Assembly: GCA_022071955.1 (NCBI GenBank)
Contig: JAJVIM010000020.1
Span: 1 to 64,000 of the forward strand
DNA from: Anaerolineae bacterium
GTDB lineage: Bacteria > Chloroflexota > Anaerolineae > 4572-78 > J111
Direction of reading: 5' to 3'
Length of the DNA stretch: 64,000 nt
Shown here: positions 1-9,289 of the stretch, piece by piece
Layout of the letters: the number at the start of each line of letters is the position of its first letter
Position numbering within the stretch: the stretch's first letter is position 1
Position numbers and translations under genes: made by a program
The notes under the pieces: model-generated
Told to the model about the DNA's origin: nothing
The model's input: only the letters and a program-made list of their open reading frames with translations
Database searches by the model: none

Positions 1-198
1 TCTTCACTCTCTCGAAGTCCGTTTCCGGGTGGGTTTAGTTCAGACCGTCTGTTTTTCGGGCTAATCCCGGCCATTTTCTGCGGATTTTAAGGTTTGACTA
101 CTTGACACCTTCATTACATCGGTGGGTGGGACCGAAGTGAGACCGCACCCGATTGCACGCCCGTCGCAGCCCGCAGATTATTGGACTGAAGTTGTCCC
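1..198. other. Intergenic sequence, no gene seen
   Basis: No open frame with coding character and no RNA gene was recognised here. The stretch lies downstream of the minus-strand cyclase gene and may hold its terminator, but no clear hairpin with a T-run was found. Confidence 0.4.
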
Positions 199-1713
199 TC
201 AATCGCGGTGCTGCCGGCCGATTTTATAGACATTTAGTTTTTCGCTAACACCCTTAACCAGCACCTCATCGGGGACAACGTGATGCGCTTTGAGCACGTC
301 ACTGACGCCGGGCGAGTTGTACACATCGGCGGTCAGGTACACTTCATTCGCGTCGGCAAGGGCTTGCACCCGCGCCGCGATGTTGACATTCTGTCCAAAA
401 TAGTCGTTGCGCTCATTGACTGTCACGGCTATGGAGTGCCCCCGATGGATGCCCACCTTCAGAATCAATGCCTGCGAGATTGTGCGGTTAAACTCGTCGA
501 GGGCGTCGATCATCTCAAGGGCAGCGCTGGTTGCCTCGACCGGGTTGTCGAACACGGCCATCACTGCATCACCGATAGTTTTCACGATCGCGCCATTCCG
601 GTCGCGAATCACGCGACTCAGCGCATCGAAGTGCTGGTGCACCAGAAAATAGGCTTTGGCGTCGCCGATCTGCTCATACATGGCCGTCGAGCCCTTCAGA
701 TCGGTGAACAAAAAGGTGATGTCCTTAATCGCCAGGGTTTCGTTTGTGTTGATGACCTCCGACCGAAACAGGTCGCGGAAGGTTTGCGATGTTAACAGGC
801 TTTTGCCGCTCAAACTTGGCCTCAAAGCAAGCACGGGTGTCGGCATTTCCCCAGGGTGATAAATGCACAACGCGCTGCGGCGATCCTGCAGATTCTCCAC
901 TTCTACCACCAACCTGCCGCTGGGCAGGTCCCGCTCCAGATCATAGCGGAATTGCACCGGCTCACTTTCCGCGGTATAGCTGGTCAGGCTGCGTGGCTGC
1001 ATCTCTGGATCATCCGACTGAAATTTGCCGTCAACCAGCCTGAGCGGAATCAAACTGGTCTGCTCAGTCTGCTCATACGTCGCCGACAGTTGGAGGCACG
1101 TCCGGCTGTCGGTGGCCCGCAGAATACCTGGCGGCAGGTCAAACTCAGCCGTCACTTTCTCGCCGGGCTGCACATAGCCTAAATATTTGGTTATATAAAT
1201 GACCGCATCACGCCACGCGGGGAAGGCCGGCAGCGGCGAGATCAACTCTTTACTCAAACGGTAATTGAGGTACAGATCTTCGATGCTCAGCGATTCCGGG
1301 TGATGGTATTGGATGTCACGCACCTGCGGTGTTATCGAAAAGGCGACCTGGATATAATCGTCCAGCGCATAATCGCGTTCAGACCCACAGATCGGACACA
1401 GGTAATGGGTGTGGAGCTGGTTCATGCTGGGCAAGCTGTCGATGATAAAGCCGCAGTGGGGGCACACAATATGCCAGTCCATCTCAAACAGCCCAACTTT
1501 GGTCGCATGTAAGAAGAGATCCAACGCTTCGGCTTCGGACATGCTGCGCTCCAGCGCATACTGCACCGGATTAATCCGAAACAATTCAACATCCAGGGCA
1601 GAGCGAATGAATGTTTCAAGTTTGGAGATTACGCGCGGACTCCAGAGACGCGTCAGTTCCAATTGCGTGAGTTGCTCATCAAGTTGCTGGTCATTAACTG
1701 TGATATCGGGCAT
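199..1713 (-). CDS. Class III adenylate/guanylate cyclase with zinc-ribbon N-terminal region
   Basis: The last ~180 residues form a class III nucleotide cyclase domain. It has both metal-binding Asp motifs (FTDLKGST and KTIGDAVMAVF) and the Asn/Arg transition-state motif NVNIAARV, so it is probably active in making a cyclic nucleotide from ATP or GTP. The N-terminal half has a four-Cys zinc ribbon (CPHCG about residue 84, CPICG about 106), then a beta-rich region resembling DUF5939-type sensor modules. No transmembrane segment is evident, so it is probably cytoplasmic. The start at 1713 was chosen over the longer frame (1761) because AAAGGAAG precedes this ATG at good spacing. It stands alone, and the input signal cannot be read from the sequence. 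A CRP/FNR-like palindrome at 20136 may be a distant target of such signalling, but that is speculation. Confidence 0.85.
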   Translation of the reverse strand: MPDITVNDQQLDEQLTQLELTRLWSPRVISKLETFIRSALDVELFRINPVQYALERSMSEAEALDLFLHATKVGLFEMDWHIVCPHCGFIIDSLPSMNQLHTHYLCPICGSERDYALDDYIQVAFSITPQVRDIQYHHPESLSIEDLYLNYRLSKELISPLPAFPAWRDAVIYITKYLGYVQPGEKVTAEFDLPPGILRATDSRTCLQLSATYEQTEQTSLIPLRLVDGKFQSDDPEMQPRSLTSYTAESEPVQFRYDLERDLPSGRLVVEVENLQDRRSALCIYHPGEMPTPVLALRPSLSGKSLLTSQTFRDLFRSEVINTNETLAIKDITFLFTDLKGSTAMYEQIGDAKAYFLVHQHFDALSRVIRDRNGAIVKTIGDAVMAVFDNPVEATSAALEMIDALDEFNRTISQALILKVGIHRGHSIAVTVNERNDYFGQNVNIAARVQALADANEVYLTADVYNSPGVSDVLKAHHVVPDEVLVKGVSEKLNVYKIGRQHRD

Positions 1714-2092
1714 GGCTATACTTCCTTTCAGTTGACATGTGTAGGCGATGATCTCTGACAAATCAATGCGTTATCAATTGTACTCGGCAGGAAGGCAGCG
1801 GAAAGCGACGACTTTGCTTGCCGCTGACGGCTTTTCCAGCCAAGTGAGTACCAGGAAACCGCCTACGCTTGAAATCACGCGATTGCGGGCCAGCGAAACC
1901 ACTTGCAATGCCAGCACGCCACCGCAGGCATGGCCAACTTTTAAAAAACGTTGCTTAGCAATTCACGTGCAACAGGCGCTACCCCGGCGGGGTATTTCCC
2001 CACCGAAGAAATTGGTAAGTACATTAATGCATTACGAATGACCATAACTAAAATCAATTTTTTGGGATTGATTTGTTGGGCGCGGTTTATGC
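1714..2092. other. Intergenic stretch, possibly decayed coding DNA
   Basis: No supported gene. Read on the minus strand, two short frames look protein-like but are broken by stops and a frame change, which may indicate a decayed gene that could not be identified. A weak inverted repeat (AAATCAA at 2051, TTGATTT at 2068) lies just downstream of the methyltransferase gene and may help end its transcript. Confidence 0.3.
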
Positions 2093-2710
2093 CTAAAGAC
2101 GCTCAATACACGCACTTATTGCGGGCACTGGCGGCGCTACTCGGCTTAAAAACTCTACCGATTGAATTTCTTTGATACCCCATCCCTTATCAACCCTAAA
2201 GCGTGATCGTATTTCATCTGCGTTGATCTGGCGTGGTACATTAGGCACTGGAAATTCGATAGCAAACTCATGCAAATAGTACTGACCTTTGGGCAGCAGC
2301 GTTAAGGCAAGTTCTTCAATAAATTGATCACATTGGTCAGAGTCAAACAAGTGCAAAAATCCGGAGTCGACAACTGCTCCAAACTTTTGTTGAAGGAGTG
2401 CAGGCTTCAAGGCATCCGCCACTCGAAAATTCAGCAAACGGGCCACTTCGACTGGAAGAGAGCCAACCTTTTCTCGCGCATTTGTAATTGCTGTTTCAAC
2501 GAAATCAATCCCAACCACTTGATATCCGAGTTGTGCCAGATAAATTGAGAGGTCACCAGACCCACAACCAACATCCAAAACGGGACTTGCGGGTGGATAC
2601 TTAGCCAGCAGGGCAGACATTGCCGGTTGAGGCCCGCCAATATCCCATGGTGGGGTTTCAGTGTACACCGAATTAAAAAAACCAAGTGGGTCAGAACCAA
2701 ATCTGCTCAA
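2093..2710 (-). CDS. SAM-dependent class I methyltransferase
   Basis: The 205-residue protein has the glycine-rich SAM-binding motif I (VLDVGCGSGDLSIYLA, about residues 44-60) followed by the acidic end of strand beta-2 (VVGIDF). This is a Rossmann-fold class I methyltransferase of the small TehB/thiopurine-methyltransferase-like type. The N-terminal PPWDIGGPQPA segment is typical of that group. The substrate cannot be deduced. The start is a TTG codon, supported by an AAGGA ribosome-binding site 7 nt upstream; no in-frame ATG fits. It is a single gene between two poorly coding stretches and is probably cytoplasmic. Confidence 0.8.
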   Translation of the reverse strand: MSRFGSDPLGFFNSVYTETPPWDIGGPQPAMSALLAKYPPASPVLDVGCGSGDLSIYLAQLGYQVVGIDFVETAITNAREKVGSLPVEVARLLNFRVADALKPALLQQKFGAVVDSGFLHLFDSDQCDQFIEELALTLLPKGQYYLHEFAIEFPVPNVPRQINADEIRSRFRVDKGWGIKEIQSVEFLSRVAPPVPAISACIERL

Positions 2711-3151
2711 AGAAATTTCCTTACAGTATATTTTTATAAAGCGCCCAACCTTGAACTAACGGGAAACCGCTTTATTCAGGAAACCGGCGCTTAATATCGC
2801 AAATTTGGTTCGCACCGTTGGTCTGCCCGCTTATATTCAATTATTGCGTTTGGGATTTCAACCTGAACCCGGCGTGAACCGGCATTTTCTCCCGTGTTCA
2901 ATAATAACACATTCTTTGCCTCAATAACATAGTCAATTGTTATTTTGTGAAGGAGACAATTGTCATCTTAAGTGGGCGTTGTTCATCTGGTGAACTTTCA
3001 TTTTGCGGGCCTACCGGGAGCGAGCCGGCAGGCGTGGGATCAGGCGGAACTTTGGCATCGCTTGGCCGGCTTTAGCTCGCTGACTTAAATCGGCAACAGC
3101 TTTGCCAAATTACAACCGGTCCAATCGCGCTGAGAAAAGCGGGCGGGCAAT
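2711..3151. other. Gene-poor stretch with possible gene remnants
   Basis: No intact gene. A 38-codon frame with a GTG start (2972-3088, plus strand) and another frame around 2805-2925 read like real protein (for example FHFAGLPGASRQAW) but have no usable start or ribosome-binding site. They are best explained as fragments of decayed genes; the families were not identified. Confidence 0.3.
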
Positions 3152-3180
3152 TTGCTTGCCGGCCCGCATCGTGTTAATAT
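3152..3180 (+). promoter_or_regulatory. Sigma-70-type promoter for the pyr unit
   Basis: TTGCTT (3152-3157), a 17-bp spacer, and TAATAT (3175-3180). Transcription would start near 3187, giving a leader of about 150 nt before pyrC. Confidence 0.6.
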
Positions 3181-3277
3181 GTCCTCCCAGAGTATGGCGG
3201 TGCAGAAAAATATGACTCCGAACGTAATCTGGGACAAGCTCATTTTAATACCCATAGCAGTTTGGCAACGACGTTAA
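3179..3277 (+). other. Possible leader peptide frame before pyrC
   Basis: A frame of 32 codons opens at ATG 3179, with further in-frame ATGs at 3194 and 3212. It ends with TAA at 3275-3277, one base before the terminator stem. If the promoter at 3152-3180 is used, only the internal ATGs are in the transcript. Their ribosome-binding sites are weak. A ribosome at the stop codon would cover the terminator stem, as in translation-coupled attenuation. The frame could equally be chance. Confidence 0.2.
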
Positions 3278-3278
3278 C

Positions 3279-3310
3279 GGCCTGATTCGGAATGAATCAG
3301 GCCTTTTTTT
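3279..3310 (+). terminator. Intrinsic terminator or attenuator in the pyrC leader
   Basis: A perfect 10-bp stem (GGCCTGATTC at 3279, GAATCAGGCC at 3294) with a 5-nt loop, followed by seven Ts. It lies downstream of a good promoter and 27 nt before the pyrC start, a layout expected of an attenuator. No PyrR-binding consensus was recognised in the leader. Confidence 0.75.
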
Positions 3311-3337
3311 GGGCTTTTATCTTTAGAAAGACGAGCA

Positions 3338-4396
3338 ATGGCAATAATCAAATTACCCGGCCTGGCCGATGTGCATACTCACCTGCGCGTGCCCGGCGGC
3401 GAACACAAAGAGGACTTTTTTACCGGTTCGGCGGCGGCGCTGGCCGGCGGAGTAACCACCGTGCTGGCCATGCCCAACACCACTCCCCCGCTGACCACTC
3501 CGGCGGTGCTGGCCGAGACTCTTCAAAAAGCCCAACAATCCATTATTTGTGATGTTGGGCTTTTTGCTGGGGCCAGCCCGGATCAGATCGATCTGCTGCC
3601 GCAGTTAGCGCCGCAGACCGTGGCCCTGAAAATTTACCTCAACGATACGTTTGGCCCGCTGCGGGTAGAAGATTTGCCCACCCTGCAGGCCTGTTTTGAA
3701 ACGTGGCCGCGCCAAAAGCTGATCGCCATGCACGCCGAAGGGCCAAACGTGGCCATCGGCATTGGGCTGGCGGCGAGCTACCGCCGGCCGGTGCATTTTT
3801 GCCATATCAGCCGCCGCGATGAGATTGAGCTGATTGCTGCCGCCAAGGCGGCCGGGCTGCCGGTTACCTGCGAGGTAACGCCGCACCACCTGTTTTTAAC
3901 CCGGGCCGACGCCGATCGACTGGGGCCGTGGGCCGATATGCGCCCCCGGCTGGCCACGCCCGGCGATGCCGAGGCGTTGTGGGCGCACATCAACACCACC
4001 ATCGATTGCGTTGCCACCGATCACGCTCCCCACACCCGCGCCGAAAAAGAATCGGCCACGCCGCCGCCGGGTGTAGCCGGGCTGGAGACATCGCTGCCGC
4101 TGATGTTGACCGCGGTGAAAGAGGGCCGGCTGTCGCTGGCGCGGCTCATCGAACTGATGGCCACCAATCCCCGCCGCATTTATGGCCTGCCCGAACAGCC
4201 GGACACTTTCATCGAAGTGGACGACCAAACTCCATTCACCCTGACCAACGAGGCGCTGCTCACCAAATGCGGCTGGACGCCGTTTGCCGGTTGGGAGGTG
4301 GTTGGCCGGGTGCAGCGCGTGGTTTTGCGCGGAAAAGAGGTTTTTGCTACCGGCCGGGTGATCGCCCAACCGGGCAGCGGCCATATTATTCAATAG
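3338..4396 (+). CDS. pyrC: Dihydroorotase
   Basis: Catalyses the reversible cyclisation of carbamoyl-aspartate to dihydroorotate, the third step of pyrimidine synthesis, in the cytoplasm. The 352-residue protein shows the metal site in order: DVHTHLR (His13, His15), the carboxylated-lysine region VALKIYLND, AMHAEG, CHIS, and the catalytic Asp in TDHAPH. The sequence is closest in feel to the dihydroorotase domain of eukaryotic CAD. It is somewhat shorter than class I bacterial enzymes (about 420 residues) because it begins almost directly at the HxH strand. It forms a unit with pyrB 69 nt downstream and a uracil permease after that. Expression is probably controlled through the leader at 3181-3337. 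Confidence 0.93.
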   Translation: MAIIKLPGLADVHTHLRVPGGEHKEDFFTGSAAALAGGVTTVLAMPNTTPPLTTPAVLAETLQKAQQSIICDVGLFAGASPDQIDLLPQLAPQTVALKIYLNDTFGPLRVEDLPTLQACFETWPRQKLIAMHAEGPNVAIGIGLAASYRRPVHFCHISRRDEIELIAAAKAAGLPVTCEVTPHHLFLTRADADRLGPWADMRPRLATPGDAEALWAHINTTIDCVATDHAPHTRAEKESATPPPGVAGLETSLPLMLTAVKEGRLSLARLIELMATNPRRIYGLPEQPDTFIEVDDQTPFTLTNEALLTKCGWTPFAGWEVVGRVQRVVLRGKEVFATGRVIAQPGSGHIIQ

Positions 4397-4404
4397 TTGC
4401 AATT

Positions 4405-4432
4405 CTGCGAGGCATCACGGCCTCGCAGTTTT
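4405..4432 (+). terminator. Terminator-like hairpin between pyrC and pyrB
   Basis: A 9-bp stem (CTGCGAGGC at 4405, GCCTCGCAG at 4420) with a 6-nt loop, followed by TTTT. With so short a T-run it may reduce rather than end transcription into pyrB. It resembles the stronger hairpin before pyrC in placement. Confidence 0.5.
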
Positions 4433-4465
4433 ATGTAGGGTCACAAAGGAGAATAGGAGATTATT

Positions 4466-5458
4466 ATGACTGTAAAACTCAAACCTCTGTTTAATTTTGA
4501 CAACCTGCCCACGCCGGAACTGATCGGCAACGGCCTGACCGGCAAAGACATCCTGTCGGTGGAGCAGTTTGATCAGGACAAGCTGAAATACGTGTTTGCC
4601 CGCGCTCACGAAATGCGTGAACTGGTAGAGCGCGTGGGCCACTGCGATCTGCTGGCCGGTAAAGTGGCCTCCTGCCTGTTTTACGAGCCGAGCACCCGCA
4701 CCAGCGCCTCGTTCATTGCGGCCATGGAACGGCTGGGCGGCAGCGTTATCCCCATCACCCAGGGCGTGCAGTTCAGCTCGGTGAGCAAAGGTGAAACTCT
4801 GGCCGACACCATTCGCACTCTGGAACAGTACTCCGACGTGATTGTGCTGCGCCACCCGGAAATCGGCTCGGCGCAGGTAGCCGCCGATTACTCGCGCGTG
4901 CCGGTGATCAACGCCGGCGACGGCGCAGGCGAGCACCCCACCCAGGCGCTGCTCGATCTGTTCACCATCCGCGAGGAGTTGGGCCGCATCGATGGGTTGA
5001 AAATTGCGATGGTGGGCGATTTGCGTTACGGCCGCACCGTTCACTCGCTGACGCGGCTGCTGACCCAGTACGATGTCAGCCTGCGTTTTGTGTCGCCGGA
5101 GATTTTGCGCCTGCCGCTGACGATTATGAATCACGTCATCGACGCCGGGCTGGATGTGCGCGAAACGCACGATGTAGCCGACGTAATCAAAAACGCCGAT
5201 GTGCTGTACGTAACCCGCGTGCAAAAAGAGCGCTTCACTGATCTGGCCCAGTACGAGGAGGTGAAAGATCACTACGTGATCACCCCGGAAATTATGACCC
5301 AGGCCAAAGAAAAAATGATTGTAATGCACCCGCTGCCTCGCGTTGGCGAAATTCACTACACGGTTGACCACGACCCCCGCGCCGCCTATTTCCGGCAGGT
5401 GAAAAACGGAATGTATATTCGGATGGCGCTGCTGGCGGCGGTGCTGGGGCGGGCGTAA
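4466..5458 (+). CDS. pyrB: Aspartate carbamoyltransferase catalytic chain
   Basis: Joins carbamoyl phosphate and aspartate to give carbamoyl-aspartate, the committed step of pyrimidine synthesis. The 330-residue protein has the carbamoyl-phosphate motif STRTSASF (about residue 79), HPTQALLDL, the aspartate-domain signature [13 protein letters not shown], and the 240s-loop [10 protein letters not shown]. The length is normal for the catalytic chain (about 310) plus a short N-terminal extension. No regulatory pyrI gene is next to it, so it may act as a simple trimer. The ATG follows AAAGGAG. A large open frame on the opposite strand is a shadow of this gene. Confidence 0.96.
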   Translation: MTVKLKPLFNFDNLPTPELIGNGLTGKDILSVEQFDQDKLKYVFARAHEMRELVERVGHCDLLAGKVASCLFYEPSTRTSASFIAAMERLGGSVIPITQGVQFSSVSKGETLADTIRTLEQYSDVIVLRHPEIGSAQVAADYSRVPVINAGDGAGEHPTQALLDLFTIREELGRIDGLKIAMVGDLRYGRTVHSLTRLLTQYDVSLRFVSPEILRLPLTIMNHVIDAGLDVRETHDVADVIKNADVLYVTRVQKERFTDLAQYEEVKDHYVITPEIMTQAKEKMIVMHPLPRVGEIHYTVDHDPRAAYFRQVKNGMYIRMALLAAVLGRA

Positions 5459-5489
5459 ATTTTTAATTTTCTCTGGAGGGAGAAGAATA

Positions 5490-6779
5490 ATGGATGCATC
5501 AATTTCAAGTACGGAGTACAAATTTCGGTTAAAAGATGCCCTGATTGGCGGGCAGATGTTGTTTGTGGCCTTTGGCGCGCTGGTACTGGTGCCGCTGCTC
5601 ACCGGGCTTGATCCCAACGTGGCCCTGTTTACCGCCGGTGTGGGCACGCTCATTTTTCAACTGATCACCAAACGCAAAGTGCCGATTTTTCTGGCGTCGT
5701 CTTTTGCCTTTATCGCGCCGATCAGTTTTGGCGTGGCCGAGTGGGGCGTGCCGGCTACAATGAGCGGGTTGGCCGCGGCCGGTTTGTTTTACGTGGTGCT
5801 GGCCGCGCTCATCCGCTGGCGTGGCGTCGATATTTTGCTGCGGATTTTGCCGCCGATTGTCACTGGCCCGGTAATTATGGTCATCGGCCTGATTCTGGCC
5901 CCGGTCGCCATCGATATGGCCACGGGCGCGGCCACCAACGGCGCTATTTCCAACGGCATGTCTCTGCTCATTTCAATGATCGCCCTGGTTACCACCCTGC
6001 TGGTAACGCTGCTGGGGCGTGGCACGCTGCGGCTGATTCCCATTTTGGTGGGGATTGTGGTCGGGTACGTTGTGTCGCTGGCGCTGGGCGTGGTCAGTTT
6101 TACCCCGGTGCTGGAAGCGCCTTGGCTGGCGGTGCCCGGGTTTGTTATCCCGCAGTGGAACTGGGCGGCGGTGATTTTCATTATGCCGATTGCCATCGCC
6201 CCGGCCATTGAGCATTTTGGCGATATTCTGGCCATTGGCCAGGTGACCGGCAAAAACTTTTTGAAAGAGCCGGGCATCCATCGCACCCTGCTTGGCGACG
6301 GGATTGCCACCTCGGTCGCCTCGCTGATTGGCGGGCCGCCCAATACCACCTATTCCGAAGTGACCGGCGCGGTGGCCATTACCCGTGCCTTTAACCCGGC
6401 CATTATGACCTGGGCCGCCATTTTTGCCATTTTGCTGGCGTTTGTGGGCAAGCTGGGCGCGCTGCTGCAAACCATTCCCGCCCCGGTGATGGGCGGCATT
6501 CTGATCCTGCTGTTTGGCTCAATCACCGTCGTCGGGTTGAACAGCCTGGTCAGAGCCGGGCAGGATTTAACCGAGCCGCGCAATCTGGCTATTGTGGCCG
6601 TCGTGTTGGTGTTTGGCATTGGCGGGATGACTTTCTCTGCCGGCGAATTTACGTTGCAGGGCATTGGCCTGGCCGGGATTACGGGCGTGTTGCTCAACCT
6701 GGTGCTGCCCAAAGCTCGCCCCTACAGCAAATCGGTGGAAGAACTGGAAGAAGGCATGTCGATGGCGCTCAGCAAGTAG
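5490..6779 (+). CDS. uraA: NCS2-family uracil/xanthine permease
   Basis: An integral membrane nucleobase transporter of 429 residues with 12-14 hydrophobic segments. The NCS2 signature GGPPNTTYSEVTGAVAITR (about residue 285) matches the substrate-binding helix region of UraA-type proton symporters. Two further conserved acidic helices are present (AIAPAIEHFGD). Its position 31 nt after pyrB suggests uracil as substrate, so the unit joins de novo synthesis with salvage import. A xanthine or mixed specificity cannot be excluded from sequence. Translation starts after CTGGAGGGAG. A strong terminator follows. Confidence 0.88.
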   Translation: MDASISSTEYKFRLKDALIGGQMLFVAFGALVLVPLLTGLDPNVALFTAGVGTLIFQLITKRKVPIFLASSFAFIAPISFGVAEWGVPATMSGLAAAGLFYVVLAALIRWRGVDILLRILPPIVTGPVIMVIGLILAPVAIDMATGAATNGAISNGMSLLISMIALVTTLLVTLLGRGTLRLIPILVGIVVGYVVSLALGVVSFTPVLEAPWLAVPGFVIPQWNWAAVIFIMPIAIAPAIEHFGDILAIGQVTGKNFLKEPGIHRTLLGDGIATSVASLIGGPPNTTYSEVTGAVAITRAFNPAIMTWAAIFAILLAFVGKLGALLQTIPAPVMGGILILLFGSITVVGLNSLVRAGQDLTEPRNLAIVAVVLVFGIGGMTFSAGEFTLQGIGLAGITGVLLNLVLPKARPYSKSVEELEEGMSMALSK

Positions 6780-6791
6780 CGCGGCTGCCGC

Positions 6792-6823
6792 AAAAAAAGC
6801 CGGTCGGGTTGACCGGCTTTTTT
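6792..6823 (+). terminator. Intrinsic terminator of the pyr unit
   Basis: AGCCGGTC / GACCGGCT stem with a GGGTT loop, extended by flanking A and T runs. It ends the pyrC-pyrB-permease transcript just before the avtA promoter. Confidence 0.9.
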
Positions 6824-6824
6824 A

Positions 6825-6853
6825 TTGCCCCAATTGCCAACCGGGCGTATACT
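6825..6853 (+). promoter_or_regulatory. Sigma-70-type promoter for avtA
   Basis: TTGCCC (6825-6830), a 17-bp spacer, and TATACT (6848-6853). The start point would be near 6860, giving a leader of about 30 nt. Confidence 0.6.
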
Positions 6854-6890
6854 TGGGCCACCTTCACACTCTCAACTCAGGACAACAATG

Positions 6891-8144
6891 ATGCGCTTCT
6901 CAAAATTTGGCACTAAATTTACCAGCAAATCCGGCATTTTACAGTTGATGGATGATCTTGGCCGTGCTGTCACCACCGACCGCAAAATGATCATGCTCGG
7001 CGGCGGCAATCCCGGCCACATCCCGGCCGTGCAAACCCTGCTCCGCGAGCAGATGGCCGCCATCCTCAATAATGACCGTCAATTTGAGCAACTGGTGGGC
7101 AGCTACGGCGCGCCGCAGGGCGACCGCGCCTTTCTGGAGTCGCTGGCGGCGCTGTTGCGGCGGGAGTACGGCTGGCCGCTCCGCGCCGAAAACATCGCAC
7201 TGACTACCGGCAGTCAAACCACCTTTTTTTACCTGTTCAACATGCTCGCCGGCGAGTTTGCCGATGGCAGCCGCAAAAAAATCCTGCTGCCGCTGGCCCC
7301 GGAATACATCGGCTATCTGGATGTCGGCCTGACGGATGATTTTTTCACCGCCAGCAAGCCGGAGTTTGAATTTTTGCCAGACCGGCTGTTCAAATATCAC
7401 GTTGATTTTAACGCCGTGAGCGTGACCGGTGACATCGGCGCGATTTGCGTTTCTCGGCCCACCAACCCCACCGGCAACGTGCTGACCAACGCCGAAATGG
7501 AACAGCTCGACGCGCTGGCCCGGCGGCACAATGTCCCGCTGATTGTTGATAACGCCTACGGCCTGCCCTTCCCCAACATCATTTTTGCCGATGCCCGGCC
7601 CACCTGGAACGACAACACCATTTTGTGTATGAGTCTGTCTAAACTGGGGCTGCCCGGCACGCGCACCGGGCTGGTCATTGCCAGCGAGGAAATTGCTGCG
7701 GCCATCTCCGGGTTGAACGCGGTTATCAGCCTCGCGCCCAGCAGCATTGGCGCGGCGCTGGCCCGGCAACTGGTGCAAAGCGGCGAGGTGATCCGGCTGG
7801 GGTGTGAAATCATCCAGCCCTACTACCGCCGCAAGGCCGAAACCGCCGTCAGCCTGCTTCAGCGCGAGCTGGCCGGCACCGATTTCTTTATTCACAAGCC
7901 GGAAGGCGCTTTCTTTTTGTGGCTCTGGTTCCGCGGCCTGCCGCTGACCAGCCAGCAGCTCTACGAACGGCTCAAACAGCGCGGCGTGGTGGTGGTGCCG
8001 GGCGAATATTTCTTCCCCGGTTTGCAGGAGGAATGGTCGCACAAGTACGAGTGCCTGCGGATGAATTACGCCGGCGATGAGGCCGATCTGGCCGAAGGCA
8101 TCAAAATTATTGGCGAAGAAGTCAAACGCGCCTACGATAGTTAA
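6891..8144 (+). CDS. avtA: Valine-pyruvate aminotransferase
   Basis: A fold-type I, PLP-dependent aminotransferase that moves amino groups between valine (or related branched amino acids) and pyruvate/alanine. Long stretches match the known AvtA family: [10 protein letters not shown] near the N terminus, [36 protein letters not shown], the PLP-lysine motif [13 protein letters not shown], and [12 protein letters not shown]. The length (417 residues) fits. The start was set at 6891 by similarity of the MRFSKFG opening to AvtA. ATG 6888 is equally close to AGGA (6879). Longer frames run back through the terminator and are rejected. It is a single-gene transcript by its own promoter. Confidence 0.93.
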   Translation: MRFSKFGTKFTSKSGILQLMDDLGRAVTTDRKMIMLGGGNPGHIPAVQTLLREQMAAILNNDRQFEQLVGSYGAPQGDRAFLESLAALLRREYGWPLRAENIALTTGSQTTFFYLFNMLAGEFADGSRKKILLPLAPEYIGYLDVGLTDDFFTASKPEFEFLPDRLFKYHVDFNAVSVTGDIGAICVSRPTNPTGNVLTNAEMEQLDALARRHNVPLIVDNAYGLPFPNIIFADARPTWNDNTILCMSLSKLGLPGTRTGLVIASEEIAAAISGLNAVISLAPSSIGAALARQLVQSGEVIRLGCEIIQPYYRRKAETAVSLLQRELAGTDFFIHKPEGAFFLWLWFRGLPLTSQQLYERLKQRGVVVVPGEYFFPGLQEEWSHKYECLRMNYAGDEADLAEGIKIIGEEVKRAYDS

Positions 8145-8149
8145 AAGAA

Positions 8150-8241
8150 AACCCCACCCCCCAGCCCCCTCCCCGCTTGCGGGGAGGGGGAGTGTTTTTA
8201 AGACGTTGGTTGGGACAGCTAAACTGTCCCAACCAACGTCT
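8150..8241. repeat. C/G-rich element plus perfect 18-bp hairpin
   Basis: First a C/G-rich stem (CCCCTCCCCGC / GCGGGGAGGGG, about 8166-8190). Then a perfect palindrome with arms at 8201-8218 and 8224-8241 around loop CTAAA (arm core GTTGGTTGGGACAG). It lies between avtA and the DUF4380 gene. The same layout recurs at 9290-9421 and 12544-12692 with different stem sequences. Confidence 0.8.
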
Positions 8242-8315
8242 CAATGATGTTTCTGGGGGGTAAAGGGTAAAGTTGATAATGTGAGCAAAAAATTAATAAT
8301 GATGCGGAGTTTAAA

Positions 8316-9209
8316 ATGAATACCCAAAAATATCTGGATCTCGATTGTGTTGCGCTCAAAAACAGCGCCGTTGAACTGCTGGTTTCGGTGTCGGCCGGGC
8401 CGCGGATTATCCGGCTGAGCCTGCCCGGCGGCGACAACCTGCTGGCCGAACTGCCCGGCGTCACCCTGGATTGCCCCGGCAGCGGCGCGATGAATCTGTG
8501 GGGCGGCCACCGGTTGTGGCACGCGCCGGAGGTGATGGCCCGCACCTACCTGCCGGATAACGATCCGCTGGCCGTGACCGAACTGGCCAACGGGCTGGAA
8601 GTTGTCCAGCCCACCGAAGCCAAAACCGGTATCAAAAAATCAATGCTCATCACCCTGCCGGATAACTCGGCGACGGTGGTGATTGACCACACCCTTAAAA
8701 ACGAGGGCCTGTGGCCGGTTGAGCTGGCCCCGTGGGCGATCACCCAAATCCGGCCGGGCGGCATCGCTATTTTGCCGCAAATTAGCGGCCCCGCCGATCC
8801 CGACGGGGTGCTGGCTAACCGCCAGTTGGCGCTGTGGCCCTACACCGACATCAACAGCGAGTTCATTCAATGGGGCAACCGCTATATTTTTATTCACGCT
8901 TCAATGGAGCAGGACGCGCTGAAAGTTGGGTTTGCCAACCCGGCCGGCTGGCTGGCCTACTGTCTCGATGATACGCTGTTTGTTAAGCAGGCAGAGTACC
9001 AACCGGGCGCGGTCTACCCCGATTTCAACAGTTCCACCCAGTGTTACTGCCGCAAAGAGTTCATCGAGCTGGAAACGCTGGGGCCGCTGGTTACGCTGGC
9101 CCCCGGCGCGGCGGTAACGCACCGCGAAACGTGGCGGCTGGTGGCCAATGTTGATTTTGAACCCACCGAAGCCTCGGCGCAGGCGCTGGCCAAAGAAGTG
9201 GGGCTGTAA
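8316..9209 (+). CDS. DUF4380-like protein (galactose-mutarotase-like fold)
   Basis: A 297-residue, probably cytoplasmic protein without signal peptide or membrane segment. The layout, a beta-rich protein beginning VELLVSVSAGPRIIRL with a WGGHRLWHAPE motif (about residue 63), matches my memory of DUF4380 proteins. Those are related to aldose 1-epimerases and are likely carbohydrate-binding or -epimerising. No enzymatic assay is known to me for this group, so the substrate is unknown. It is flanked by a repeat element upstream and a strong terminator downstream, and so is a single-gene unit. Confidence 0.65.
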   Translation: MNTQKYLDLDCVALKNSAVELLVSVSAGPRIIRLSLPGGDNLLAELPGVTLDCPGSGAMNLWGGHRLWHAPEVMARTYLPDNDPLAVTELANGLEVVQPTEAKTGIKKSMLITLPDNSATVVIDHTLKNEGLWPVELAPWAITQIRPGGIAILPQISGPADPDGVLANRQLALWPYTDINSEFIQWGNRYIFIHASMEQDALKVGFANPAGWLAYCLDDTLFVKQAEYQPGAVYPDFNSSTQCYCRKEFIELETLGPLVTLAPGAAVTHRETWRLVANVDFEPTEASAQALAKEVGL

Positions 9210-9217
9210 ATGCAGTT

Positions 9218-9256
9218 AAAAAGTCCCCGGCACTTGAAAAGTGCCGGGGACTTTTT
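9218..9256. terminator. Strong hairpin terminator
   Basis: Perfect 18-bp stem (arms 9218-9235 and 9239-9256, core GTCCCCGGCACTT) with loop GAA. It has A and T runs at its ends, so it can work on both strands. Confidence 0.9.
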
Positions 9257-9289
9257 ATTAAACAACCCGGGTTGTGTGTCATCCTCCTA

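Noticed and set aside
3181-3278. PyrR-binding RNA in the pyr leader
   Set aside because: CCCAGA at 3186 and TCTGGG at 3228 can pair, but the conserved PyrR loop sequence is not present.
4415-5653. 412-codon open frame on the minus strand
   Set aside because: Antisense shadow of pyrB, without ribosome-binding site or recognisable domains.
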